A stretch of DNA of 64,000 nt from Aculops lycopersici (GCA_015350385.1 WNKI01000001.1:201751-265750), one strand, 5' to 3'. Positions 20,801 through 29,807 are shown, counted from the first letter of the stretch. Program-made: numbers and translations. The notes: generated by a model from the sequence alone, not told the origin.

Positions 20801-21558
20801 ACGACAACAATGTCGCCAGGTACCAGATCCTCGGAGGAGATCTCCTCATAGTTGTCGTCGCCGCGGCAAACCTTAACGGTACCCGCCGACTCGACGGTAT
20901 CGCGCAACTGTTCCTGATTGCTTCTAATCTGAATAACACCCGAAACCAGCGAGAGGAGGGACATGACAATAATACAGGTGCCGTAGTAGTAATAGTCGTC
21001 GTTGAACCAGATGGTTATACTGAAGAGCTGAAAGATATAAAAGGGGCCTAGGACTTCCTGGAAGAGGATCTTGGCATAGGGTTGCACCTCGACGTGAATG
21101 GCATTCTCGCCGTAAAGTCGCCTCCTCTTCTCCTGTTCCGCTCTACCGAGACCCTTGGTCATGGATTGTAACTTGCTGAACGCAATATCTTGGTCAAATC
21201 CGCGCAGTCGCTCGAATTGCTGTTCCTTGTCGTTCCAAACAAAACGGATCTTCTTGTTCTCAAAATATCTAATCATATTTGCTTGCTGCGAGTGTCCCGC
21301 TAGGAGACTCCCATATTTGCCATATTGTAAGGGTTGTTCAGCCTCAATGAGCTCAACTTTTTCCACAAAATACTGATTGTACTCGTCGATGAGGAGCACG
21401 CGCTCGGCCTCGGACAAGCCACAACGCCGGTGCGAGAACCAGAGCATCCAGTGAGGTTTCCAGTAGAAGACTAGGCGAAGCATGAATCCAGTTGCAACAA
21501 TTGCCATCCAAGTTAGCAATTGTTGCAACTGGACCCGTTTATAACCATAAATTTCCAT
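17842..21558 (-). CDS. P5B-type ATPase, ATP13A2/ATP13A3 family (lysosomal/endosomal polyamine exporter)
   Basis: P-type ATPase of late endosomes and lysosomes; the family pumps polyamines to the cytosol. It is a single exon of 1238 residues, close to family length. The N-terminus EIYGYKR and the LVFYWKPHW segment match the P5 leader. Catalytic motifs are all present: MLTGES (actuator domain), PPALPAAMTIG in M4 (the P5B signature, where P5A has a different sequence), CFDKTGTLTEDNL with the phosphorylated Asp, KGAPEKI (nucleotide-binding domain), MVTGDN and GDGANDSGAL. Six hydrophobic segments follow the last cytosolic loop. A Ser-rich insert of about 80 residues sits in the P domain before LIWQFVN. 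The gene is head to head with the candidate secreted protein gene starting at 21982. Paralogue identity (A2 or A3) cannot be set by eye. Confidence 0.95.
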   Translation of the reverse strand: MEIYGYKRVQLQQLLTWMAIVATGFMLRLVFYWKPHWMLWFSHRRCGLSEAERVLLIDEYNQYFVEKVELIEAEQPLQYGKYGSLLAGHSQQANMIRYFENKKIRFVWNDKEQQFERLRGFDQDIAFSKLQSMTKGLGRAEQEKRRRLYGENAIHVEVQPYAKILFQEVLGPFYIFQLFSITIWFNDDYYYYGTCIIVMSLLSLVSGVIQIRSNQEQLRDTVESAGTVKVCRGDDNYEEISSEDLVPGDIVVVPTFNSTLQFDGILVNGNVIVNESMLTGESVPVTKTPLPLQQNSKANHETYYDEKEHSKHTLFCGTKVLQTRYYGGVYVKALVIRVGFQTAKGELIRSIMLPKPVDFRFNKQIHKFIGVLACIALLGFTYSVVLKTKRGADLKAIIISALDLITIVIPPALPAAMTIGIIYAQSRLKTNKIYCISPRSINISGCINCVCFDKTGTLTEDNLSFNEVVPLNEKSCKFGRPFDEEIMQTNSKVIEREHHLILENGQYSPLMSCLASCHSLTIIDNEIIGDPLDLQMFEATGWELEEPDVDDENKFDLLAPTVVRPPRQKRRTPAEQENYTASSEFLSNTDDELDVYSISDSGKGCHKDLGILRQFPFSSSLQRMSVITRQFGGQQYVVYTKGAPEKIASLCDPATIPEDFYEVLHGYTRRGFRVLALAYRPLKEGLSYTRMQRASRMDVERDLRFLGLITLGNLLKPETMPVIDTLNKAAIRTVMVTGDNILTAISVAIECGMISAHDKTISLQVDDKMRSDKISIASLDNLEASTPPIPEATETTIFQASPSSRSNSPIRKQNSEPKTKPQLIWQFVNSEQPKMSETNGASSSGSVGVAFSSGDTPIKLDMIGAANDAKIHLALTGDTWDTVLMHYPELLSSICVRGTVFARMAPHQKQQLVEYLQSLQYYVGMCGDGANDSGALRSAHAGISLSDTEASVAAPFTSANANIACVPILISEGRAALVTAFGILKYMALYSLIQFCSVLLLYTVYTNFTDMEFLYEDLFIIATFVTLFGRTEPYPSLDSMAPPSSLLSVTQLSSISIQLTLVILFQILSLVALWQNPWYEPHPENYDHDLAGHDNYAIFAMSAFQCISLAIVFSKGKPYRKSILSNYLLTGALVLITALTIVVLMIPAEWNIPYISIEVLNMPTQFRLIMILLAFTHFIAAIIGERFIVDHLIFRKSEKLLEIMGIKSKVPIFESIDRRTRTQHWLSGIANGGLSEKT

Positions 21559-21981
21559 TCTCGCTAGGCAAATTTGCGAAAAATTCCTAGCCGCTCGCTC
21601 CTCTCCTTCTCTGGCCTCAATTTGCGTTCCACTTCCACGAGCTCACTGCGCTGGTACTTGAATTGTGAACTTCCTTTACCTTCGCTTGCTTCTTCATTTG
21701 TCCAATAAATCCAATAAAATTATTTTACAATCTCCATCTTGACTTTAGTCTCCTAACAAAACAAGTGCAACTCTTAATATTCGTGAAGTCTACAGTTTAG
21801 AGCTCTCAGTTCGATTGAGCAAGCAGCTTGCTAGACGACCGCCGGCGTCAGCTGTGCGCCGTCGCTGCCATGAGACCAAGCGGCGGCGGCGCACTTCTAT
21901 CAGACCAACGGAATCTCTATGCGACACTGCTACGCGTTTCGCCGAGCAGTCTCATAGGTCGCGTCTCTAGTGCGACTTGCA
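21559..21981. promoter_or_regulatory. Shared upstream region between ATP13A (-) and the secreted-protein gene (+)
   Basis: Only 423 bases separate the two divergent start codons, so this interval must hold at least the ATP13A promoter, and both promoters if the plus-strand gene is real. No TATA box or other fixed element is evident. Confidence 0.4.
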
Positions 21982-22500
21982 ATGCCATTTGTAGTAAGAG
22001 CATTTGTGTTAGTAGCCATCGTTACTTTTTTGCCGGCTCCTGCGTCTGGCCAAAGGCGTCATGGTTGCAGCGCTCTCCTGTCTCCCTCTGTGGACCTGCT
22101 GGTGTCAATGGACGCCAACAATCACAGAGACACTTGTTCGCTCCGGAGCCCAGTGAGTCAGTAAGTTTGGCGAGCTAGCAACTAGCCAGTTATATGTAGG
22201 CTCCAATTTATGACATTGAAAATCTCAAGTTTCACGCACAGGCGTCAGCACTTGTACCTTCACTCTGAATGCCGCGCAACTCGCTTGAATGTCGCCAACG
22301 ATATCCATTGCGTTCACGGCGAGAGTAGCAAAAGCAGCAATATGAACGCGCCAAACTGTATTGGCTTTTTGCCTTGCCAGATAAATTTTGCAACTCACAA
22401 GGCAGCTCATCGCCACCAACACAAAGAAGACAACGAATGGCAATTAGAGCTAGAAATAACGTTAAACATTACAATTTCGTCACTGTCCCAACGTCAGTGA
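21982..22500 (+). CDS. Candidate secreted six-cysteine protein, unrecognised
   Basis: I do not recognise this gene. Two exons, 21982-22160 and 22242-22500, join in phase across an 81-base intron with a GTAAGT donor and a CACGCACAG acceptor, giving 145 residues. Exon 1 starts with a strong signal peptide (MPFVVRAFVLVAIVTFLPAP, then ASG-Q as a probable cleavage site). The mature part has six cysteines spaced C-x22-C-x17-C-x12-C-x15-C-x5-C, a basic His/Lys region and a hydrophilic tail. The spacing fits no hormone or protease-inhibitor pattern that I know. Against it, exon 2 also carries a leader-like open frame on the opposite strand (22443-22225), and no homology is seen. The gene lies divergent from ATP13A and convergent with PCYT2. 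Read it as a plausible lineage-specific secreted peptide, not a proven gene. Confidence 0.45.
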
Positions 22501-22988
22501 TTGTACGGCAGCAACTAGTGCTGGCGCAATGGGTGTATTTTGCATATCTAACAGCAGATAAAAGAAAGACTAGGGGGTGGAATGGTGCAAGTCACCGTTT
22601 GCTTAGAAGTCTTGTGTAAAGTCCTCGTTCGTTGCCGTGAATAATCTTTTCTTTTGGGGGTGTTAAAAAATAAGAGCGAGCTGGCCCCTGGAAACAGTTT
22701 GATTATTTCGCTCGATAGTGGTTTCATGTGGCTGTCAAAACAAACAGGTGTTGTTGCTTGGTGCGCGATAGATTATTAGACTGCGCACATGATGCGATCG
22801 AGCCGAGCGGTCTGATCAGTCGTTAGTCTTTCCCTTGTCAGAACTCGATAGGTATGCGGTGGATGTACATGTATGCGTAGCGCGAGCCTGTTGCGTGATA
22901 TGAGTGTGGCGGCTTTACAGGTGAGATGGCATCTAATTGCGACATTTTCGGTTGCTAATTGTCGAAGGTTCCTACGTCATGAAATCAG
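22501..22988. other. Spacer between the secreted-protein candidate and PCYT2
   Basis: No coding signal, repeat or RNA gene is recognised. It must hold the 3' UTR of PCYT2 (-) and, if that gene is real, of the plus-strand candidate. Confidence 0.5.
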
Positions 22989-24272
22989 TCATTGCGATCC
23001 ACTTGATCCCAGGCTGCTGTTGAGCAGTTGCTCTTTAGTCTCTTTTTCTATGTTGCGCTGAATGTATTGGTGTCGTTGCTTGATGATTCGTTCCACAACC
23101 ATTTGCGTCGTCAGCTTGTTGCCGCTGTCCACCTCTAGGTACTTGCCTAGCTCTTTGGCTACCTCGTAAGGATCGCGTCCCTCCTCGTCGGGTTCAATGT
23201 TAGTCTTCCCGTGACAAACTACGTCCACCTTGAAGTGGTCGAGCATTTCTTCCGTAATAGAATATGGTGCATCCATCACAACTTCATGCACATACTTGCA
23301 GGCCAATACAGACAACACTCTCTCTTGCAAGTTCATTATGGGATAGTTTGAACCGCGATACCTGTTGATGATCTTGTCCGAGTAAAGGCCAACAATAACA
23401 TAGTCGCCTTGCTTGGAAACTTGCTCCAAGAAATCGACATGGGCCACGTGGAAAATATCAAAGGCGCCCGCAACATAAACAACTCGGTCACCCTTCCTTG
23501 GTCCGGATCCATCAGTGGCAGCAAATTGGACCACCTTTCTAGTGGATGGTAGAAATCTCGATAACCTCGAGCATGGGGTATCAGGCCTGCCCTTCCCTCC
23601 CGTTGCCTCGAGCATTCGATCGACCAAGTCTGTGGTAGAGACTCCGATCGTCCTTTGGCACTCTTTGTATCTGCCAGCTGCCTTCACAAATCTATAGCAA
23701 TCTAATCCGTCGCTATCCACAGTTATATCACTACCATGGACGCAAAAATCACAATCGTGCTTATCCAAAGTCTCAAGGGTTGTGTTGTATGGGGCATCCT
23801 CCACAACTTCATCCACCCACTTGATGGCTTTAACAATCTTGTAGCGCTCCTCCTGGGAGAAAACAGGTGGACCCTTGTGCTTGATGATCTCGGCATCACT
23901 GTGCACGCCCACGACAAGGTAGTCGCCCATGGCCTTGGTTTGGCGGAGCTGATTGGCGTGGCCAAAGTGGACCATGTCATAGCAACCGTCTGACCAAACC
24001 CTGGTCTGCCTCTTATTATTGTTATTGGTCTCAATCCCTTGCCGTTCGGTGTCGTTGCAATGCGATTGCTGGCCATCTGGTTTTCGCATCATATCACCCG
24101 TTTTGCGATTGTTAGCAATTATATTTGCTGGCGTAGTTGTTACCTTATGCACCTGGCACAAGTGTTTCAACAGAACAGTCTCATTTGAATCCTTGAATTG
24201 GGAATTGCATAGTTTGCACGTGAACTCTCCTCCACTTTGAGTAACTAGACAATGATAATCGGTAATGTTCAT
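22989..24272 (-). CDS. PCYT2: Ethanolamine-phosphate cytidylyltransferase with N-terminal zinc-finger-like extension
   Basis: Converts CTP and phosphoethanolamine to CDP-ethanolamine, the rate-limiting step of the Kennedy pathway for phosphatidylethanolamine; cytosolic/ER-associated. It is a single coding exon of 427 residues; an acceptor-like TTTTTAG just upstream suggests a non-coding 5' exon. Two nucleotidyltransferase folds are visible. The first (about residues 90-240) has VWSDGCYDMVHFGHANQLRQ and the signature RTIGVSTTDLVDRML. The second (about 265-405) has YVAGAFDIFHVAHVDFLEQ, PYSITEEMLDHF and DPYEVAKELGKY. The first site has a normal HxGH; the second reads HVAH instead of the usual HIGH. 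The first ~70 residues are extra compared with most PCYT2 proteins. They contain a C-x2-C-x14-H-x4-H pattern like a BED/U1-type zinc finger. The gene is head to head with Rab3GAP2. Confidence 0.94.
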   Translation of the reverse strand: MNITDYHCLVTQSGGEFTCKLCNSQFKDSNETVLLKHLCQVHKVTTTPANIIANNRKTGDMMRKPDGQQSHCNDTERQGIETNNNNKRQTRVWSDGCYDMVHFGHANQLRQTKAMGDYLVVGVHSDAEIIKHKGPPVFSQEERYKIVKAIKWVDEVVEDAPYNTTLETLDKHDCDFCVHGSDITVDSDGLDCYRFVKAAGRYKECQRTIGVSTTDLVDRMLEATGGKGRPDTPCSRLSRFLPSTRKVVQFAATDGSGPRKGDRVVYVAGAFDIFHVAHVDFLEQVSKQGDYVIVGLYSDKIINRYRGSNYPIMNLQERVLSVLACKYVHEVVMDAPYSITEEMLDHFKVDVVCHGKTNIEPDEEGRDPYEVAKELGKYLEVDSGNKLTTQMVVERIIKQRHQYIQRNIEKETKEQLLNSSLGSSGSQ

Positions 24273-24768
24273 CTTCGGGTTCTAAAAACAATAGTGTAAA
24301 ACAGTAACTAGAATAGTTAACTCTTAAAAAAATACTACCTCTCTATAAAAATTTGTTCCTAGTAAGAGATTCGATAAAACTGGATTAGTATGATTCCATT
24401 TCACGGCCAACACGAGGGACGCGTCGGTTATTAAATACCTTTTGGCTTCCATATTTTTTCACTTTCGACGATTGATGGCTCGAGTTTCTATGCGACAGCC
24501 TCTGCCACCGCTATTCCTAATGCAGACTTCAATGAGCGAATGGGGCGCTCGCTGACAACTGCAGTAATAAAAACAACAACAACAAACGCACTCATATCCG
24601 CGAGAATTCAAAATGCGCTCGCCGAGTGCTAATGTTGCCAAAGGTAAACAAATATTATTGTTCCCTTCAAACTTGACGCAATTCTATGGAATACTACAAC
24701 AACATATTGTGCAACAGATACCAATCATATCGGCTGTTAATAGCCGAACCTATTAGCTTCAATCTACA
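24273..24768. promoter_or_regulatory. Head-to-head promoter interval of PCYT2 (-) and Rab3GAP2 (+)
   Basis: The interval of 496 bases lies between divergent start codons. It is AT-richer than the flanking coding DNA. A splice acceptor-like TTTTTAG on the minus strand directly before the PCYT2 ATG suggests that a 5' non-coding exon of PCYT2 lies inside this interval. No TATA element is clear. Confidence 0.45.
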
Positions 24769-27700
24769 ATGACTGATGATATAGTCTGGAAGGAGGCCAA
24801 GGGAGGGCGAGGCTCGCACCGAGATAGCGACGGAGTAGATGATGAGGATGACGGTGACTGGGCGAGTGATAACCAGGACTCGTTCCAAGAAACAGAAGAT
24901 ATTTACAAAGCTACCAGAGATGATGAAAACAAGCAAGAAGAGAAGGAGAATGTCGAAACATATGGTAGTTCAGAGAGTGAGTCGGACTATGAGAATCCGA
25001 TGAACACTCGTGATAACTCCAACAGGCTATTTCCAATTGAGAGGTTGAAGTTGAAACTCAAGCGAAACATAACTGCGCTTTCTGAAGCCTGTGAGCCAAA
25101 CAAGCGTGGGGATCAAAGCGATATCGAGCCAGTTCTTGATGCAATCGAAAATGGACTCCTTGCAATATCTCCAAACGCCGACCTCATGTTGTTCTCGTGT
25201 CAGAGTCCTGAGAGGGTGGTATTCTTGGCTAAGCTACGCATGGAACCTGCAAATGAATACACTATCAAGAAGTTGGAGATCCCACTAGACTATGATGAGC
25301 AAATCACTTCCGTTTTCTGTCTTCCAATCATGTCAGCCCAGCGAACCGCAGTCGGGATTGTCGACTGGACTGCACTTGTATTTGGGCTCTCCTCTGGTTA
25401 CGTCAAGTTCTACACTGAGCAATCTATCTGTTTATTTACTTTGAAGTTTTTTGAGACTCCAGTGATTAGCATCAAATGCCAGACTCAGAAGATAATAGCC
25501 AGTGGTCGTTCGGAGTTGCATTTCCCAACTATGATCGATGGGCTTCTTGTCGCATCCAAGTCATCTGCTGTTACAATCGATGGTATCGGACTCTACGAGA
25601 ATCTCAAGATCTCATTGCAAGATTTGGCCAAAAACGGGTCAAACTACGAGCCAGCCTATGATGCTACCAATCTACCAGTCGTACTGACCTGTCAGAGGTG
25701 GAGATACAACTCCCTAGCTAAAGATGTAGACACATTTGGAACACGAAGCACCTCTAAGTTCGATGTGCTCAGATCAAACTCTATTAGTTTCGATAATATA
25801 CCAACCAAAAACTGTCCGCAAACTATAGCATCAGTTGGTTGTAATCCACTACTAACCATCCACCGCGAACCAAGAGATACAAATGCACACTCTGTTACCG
25901 AGATTCTAGGATCCCTAATCCCCTTTTGGGGCAAGCCTGCAGTAAATCGTATTCAGATGAACGAAATATCAAATCCGTCTAACTTGTCATTCTACGACAA
26001 AGATCGATCCGTGCAAAGTATAATATCGTCACCAGACAAGAGGCTGGCCGCAACCACCGATTCTTTCGGTCGAGTTATGCTTGTCGATATTACAAACAAC
26101 CTGGTGATAAGAGTTTGGAAAGGCTACCGAAGTGCTCAATGCGGTTGGGTTGAGGTTAAACGTGATCCTGATGACAGGTCATCACCATATGCAACATTCC
26201 TAGTTATCTATGCACCCAAGAGGGGAATTCTTGAAGTTTGGTCATCTCAGAGAGGACCTAGAGTAGCTGCTTTTAATGTTGGTAAGAACTGTCGTCTTCT
26301 CTACTCCGGATACAAGATGCTGAATATGAGAGCAGAGATAGCGAACAAGCTAGCTAGTAACGCGAATCTATTGATTGATCAATCATATGCAACCAATTGT
26401 TATTTATTTAATATAAGAAACGAAACTATTTTTTCCATAGAATTACCATACACATATTCTCTCTACAAGTATGGCGACCTCAAATCACGTGACCATTTAC
26501 TCGTCCTAGAGCTAACAAGTGCAATTCAACAAGACGCTGAAGTGGAGTTTATTTCCGAGATAATTCATAGAATTTCCCTGGCCGAATCCTTACAAACCTG
26601 CATCAAAAAGATTGCGCACAACCTGAACCCCGGCAAGATCATTTCTATCCAAGAAAATCTCATGAATAAGATAATGACAAAATATTTCGATTCAGACGAA
26701 TTGATGACCGAGGACGACATAGGCATCATTGAGCTTTCAAAGCGTCTGATCAGATTGTGCACAATTTTCAACCAGCTAACACTGTCTGCGCCCAATGAGA
26801 TGACTCTACCTGAGGTTAACCAGCGATTGATTGATACCTACGAGGAGCATCCACAAGAGGTGGACGAGTTTGCCGAGCAACTCGGCTGGTCGGCTACTGA
26901 AGTCTTGCGTTGTCTCTCGCTTGCCTCTTTGGAAAGATCTTATTGCGAGAGATGTCAGCTAAGTCCGTGGCCAAATTTAGGCGAACCGTTAGCTTGGCAA
27001 GAATTTATCAGTTGCTTCGACTTGAATCTACTAGATAGACGTTCTTTTAAAAAATCTGATACTAAGGTACCTGAATCATCGGATAAGATCTCAATTAGGC
27101 TACATAAGTTTTCAAGCAAGTTTCTCAATGAAGATCGGGTTATCAAAACCTCCATATTCATGTACAATCGATTAAGTGAAAACTTTTACAAGTCGACAGT
27201 GAACGCGTCTTCCAGTGAGGTGGCCAGTCAAATTGGTGACTGCTACAACTACCTTGATCCGTCTAGTCGACTAGCCTTATTATTCCAATTTTGGCTATCT
27301 ACAAAACTGTGCAATCACTGGAAAATGTGGGCATTTCTCCAGAACCAAGTCGGTATGGTTAGTGATGAGCTAACTGTGATCTCAACTGCCCAGAATGATG
27401 ACAGTATGGTTATTGAGGCATGGAAGCAAGTGTACAACCTCATACTTGAGAGCAACAATTTATACGCCGCCTTGATAGCAACAGCAACCATACGAAGTGA
27501 TACGATTAGAAGTCTCAACGACGATCGTTCAAAAGAGAGAAAACTTAGGGAGGCCGAGAGAGGTGAGGAAGATTTACAGGTCGAAGGTGGCCAAGACGCT
27601 ATATCATCCATCGATTGGGAATGCCTGTTGATTGATGCAGAGCGGATGTCTCTGCTTGGCCAACAGCTTGAAGAGGTATTTCTGTTGAGCCTCCTGCTGA

Positions 27701-29712
27701 GGTATTCACCCGCCGACGGCCACCTAGTTGATCGATACGTTTACAGCGTGCCTAGAATTTCGTTAGCAAGTTTGCTAAGATCTGGCCCGACAATAGTGAG
27801 CGAGCTCGTCGCTCAGTGGGCACTACAATCAAAAGTGAATCTCAAAATTTTCACAAAATCTTACGGCCATCAGGCGCCGCTAGGTGAGGATGACGAGAAT
27901 GAGGCGCAACAAGTTGTGATCGATGAACGCAGAGGCTCGAGAAAGCTACTTGCTGACGGACGCCGGATGTACCCGATGAAATCGTCGCATGACGACAACG
28001 AGGAGCATGCAATGGAGTTGTTGCATCATACTAAGACCGCATTCCCCTCTAGTCTCGAGGCAGACGTGATCTTGATCAATTGCTTTTGGTTATTTTGTCG
28101 CAGGTGGACAACAAATCGTGGTCTAGCCGCAACGGATCGAGTCGAGCTGCTGCGGCGAGCTTTCGATTGTTTGCCATTGTTGAGTTGCGTACAACTCCGC
28201 TACAAGCTGGCCAGTCTAGCTTACAAGACTTTCTTTCAACGGACTTTCGAGCGGCTGGTCATTCTAGTGGAAACGAATGGGACGATTATGAGTAGCAAAC
28301 AGTCGCGGTTGCGGGACACACTAACCCGAAAAGAGCTCAACATTGGCGAAGATTGTCTTGAAATATTTGTCCAGTTTTGTTGCGACCTGAGCGAGTTTAT
28401 GCTTCAAGCTCATAGTGAAAGCATGCGACTTACTGCAGACGAGGAGCAAACCGCAAACTTGGAAGAAAAATTACTGGCCATCGACGATTGGTGGTCATCT
28501 CCATCGACAACGAAGAGTTTCGGCGACTACCAACTACAATCGGAAAATACAGGTGACTCGGTCGGCTCTCTGTGTAGACAAATAGTCGCGCTCGATCTCG
28601 ACGACTCAACGCTCAATGTCGACACGCTGGTTGAGCTCAATAAGTTGGCCAATCTGATAAGCTTGATATTCAAACTGAAAGTTGCCAAATCGTTCCCGAT
28701 GTCGCTTATTGGCGATGAATCGCGACGAATCCTACGATTGGACTTGCAGCAATCGGCGGCCGCAAGTGCAGCCGCCGAGGTGGCGAAACACCGATCTGGT
28801 CCACTGGGCGAGCTGAGGCAAAAGTTTGCTCGCAAGTGTATTCTGGCCATCGTGTCGAAACTAAGCGAGGAGACAAGTGAGTTTAGTGAGGATGACGTCG
28901 ATGACATGCACGATGCCAAGAGTGAGGTTATCGACTCCAATGAAAGCAAACAAAGACAACCCAAATCAAAGTCATCGGAGAGAAGTAGAGCGAGAGAGGC
29001 CGGTGCAAATGTAAAAGGCAAGACCAGGAGCTCGTTTGATGTTGACTCGCCACCGGGTCCAAATGGAGCGCAACAAGTGGAGGGGGAAGAGGATGATGAA
29101 GAGCTGCTCATTAAGGACGAGAACAATGAATCGATGGTTTTGTTTGCCAGCTTGTTGTCGTTAGCTAGCGAGTGGAAGTTGGAGCGCGATGAGTTGTATT
29201 TGGAGCTAGTTTTTGAGTTGTATCGTTGCAATCACGATAAGATTGGCGCGCAAATATCGCACCGAGTTCATGACCAGGAAACGCTGGCCAATGGGCTGCT
29301 AAAGATTTGCTCTCAACGAGTGCTGGTGCTTTATGGCCTCAGTCCGAGTGTTTCAGGCGGCCAGTGGCGCAAGCGTAGCGACAAGTGGACCATATTTGCG
29401 CCAAATGTTTCCAGTTGGCTCAAGTCTATTCAGTCGGAGGAGATGCGACGCGATCTGGCTGCCCCGAGTTTTCCCGATTCGCTTAAACTGAACAACAGAA
29501 GCCACAGGGATGAGAGCAACGAGGGAGCAACAAGTGTCTTTGGGCTGCCAAGCTTTGTGTTGCGCTCGCTTAGGCGGCGAACCAAATTAGTGCTCGAGCG
29601 TGTAACCAACCATCTCGACGGCCAGGCTTCCCGATTGGCCTACGACTTGTTGCAGCTGCTCGAGTCGCCCTCCACCATTGAGTGCCTCGAGGAGGCAAAG
29701 CAGCTAGACTGA
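24769..29712 (+). CDS. RAB3GAP2: Rab3 GTPase-activating protein non-catalytic subunit
   Basis: Regulatory subunit that partners RAB3GAP1; the complex is a GAP for Rab3 and an exchange factor for Rab18, acting in exocytosis and ER/lipid-droplet and autophagy traffic. It is a single uninterrupted exon of 1647 residues, longer than vertebrate forms (about 1400). The N-terminal part shows an acidic stretch with DDGDWASDNQDSF, then a beta-propeller-like region with family motifs IVDWTALVFGLSSGYVKFYTE, SPDKRLAATTDSFGRVMLVD and RVWKGYRSAQCGWVEV. The long helical C-terminal half follows. Acidic and Ser/Lys/Arg-rich linkers occur at about 28,870-29,130 and carry part of the extra length. The start ATG at 24769 is the first in frame. 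An AATAAA follows at 29808-29813. A 234-codon antisense frame at 28527-29231 is its Ser-rich shadow. Confidence 0.95.
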   Translation: MTDDIVWKEAKGGRGSHRDSDGVDDEDDGDWASDNQDSFQETEDIYKATRDDENKQEEKENVETYGSSESESDYENPMNTRDNSNRLFPIERLKLKLKRNITALSEACEPNKRGDQSDIEPVLDAIENGLLAISPNADLMLFSCQSPERVVFLAKLRMEPANEYTIKKLEIPLDYDEQITSVFCLPIMSAQRTAVGIVDWTALVFGLSSGYVKFYTEQSICLFTLKFFETPVISIKCQTQKIIASGRSELHFPTMIDGLLVASKSSAVTIDGIGLYENLKISLQDLAKNGSNYEPAYDATNLPVVLTCQRWRYNSLAKDVDTFGTRSTSKFDVLRSNSISFDNIPTKNCPQTIASVGCNPLLTIHREPRDTNAHSVTEILGSLIPFWGKPAVNRIQMNEISNPSNLSFYDKDRSVQSIISSPDKRLAATTDSFGRVMLVDITNNLVIRVWKGYRSAQCGWVEVKRDPDDRSSPYATFLVIYAPKRGILEVWSSQRGPRVAAFNVGKNCRLLYSGYKMLNMRAEIANKLASNANLLIDQSYATNCYLFNIRNETIFSIELPYTYSLYKYGDLKSRDHLLVLELTSAIQQDAEVEFISEIIHRISLAESLQTCIKKIAHNLNPGKIISIQENLMNKIMTKYFDSDELMTEDDIGIIELSKRLIRLCTIFNQLTLSAPNEMTLPEVNQRLIDTYEEHPQEVDEFAEQLGWSATEVLRCLSLASLERSYCERCQLSPWPNLGEPLAWQEFISCFDLNLLDRRSFKKSDTKVPESSDKISIRLHKFSSKFLNEDRVIKTSIFMYNRLSENFYKSTVNASSSEVASQIGDCYNYLDPSSRLALLFQFWLSTKLCNHWKMWAFLQNQVGMVSDELTVISTAQNDDSMVIEAWKQVYNLILESNNLYAALIATATIRSDTIRSLNDDRSKERKLREAERGEEDLQVEGGQDAISSIDWECLLIDAERMSLLGQQLEEVFLLSLLLRYSPADGHLVDRYVYSVPRISLASLLRSGPTIVSELVAQWALQSKVNLKIFTKSYGHQAPLGEDDENEAQQVVIDERRGSRKLLADGRRMYPMKSSHDDNEEHAMELLHHTKTAFPSSLEADVILINCFWLFCRRWTTNRGLAATDRVELLRRAFDCLPLLSCVQLRYKLASLAYKTFFQRTFERLVILVETNGTIMSSKQSRLRDTLTRKELNIGEDCLEIFVQFCCDLSEFMLQAHSESMRLTADEEQTANLEEKLLAIDDWWSSPSTTKSFGDYQLQSENTGDSVGSLCRQIVALDLDDSTLNVDTLVELNKLANLISLIFKLKVAKSFPMSLIGDESRRILRLDLQQSAAASAAAEVAKHRSGPLGELRQKFARKCILAIVSKLSEETSEFSEDDVDDMHDAKSEVIDSNESKQRQPKSKSSERSRAREAGANVKGKTRSSFDVDSPPGPNGAQQVEGEEDDEELLIKDENNESMVLFASLLSLASEWKLERDELYLELVFELYRCNHDKIGAQISHRVHDQETLANGLLKICSQRVLVLYGLSPSVSGGQWRKRSDKWTIFAPNVSSWLKSIQSEEMRRDLAAPSFPDSLKLNNRSHRDESNEGATSVFGLPSFVLRSLRRRTKLVLERVTNHLDGQASRLAYDLLQLLESPSTIECLEEAKQLD

Positions 29713-29807
29713 TGGTTGTTAATTAAACTTGCGATGGTCAATTGTGTGTGAATGTGATACCAAAATCATGGGAAATGTCGTACGCGTACAACCAACAGGA
29801 AAGAGCA

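Noticed and set aside
28527..29231. 234-codon open frame on the minus strand
   Set aside because: It is the antisense shadow of acidic and Ser-rich Rab3GAP2 sequence, consists mainly of Ser/Leu runs and has no domain.
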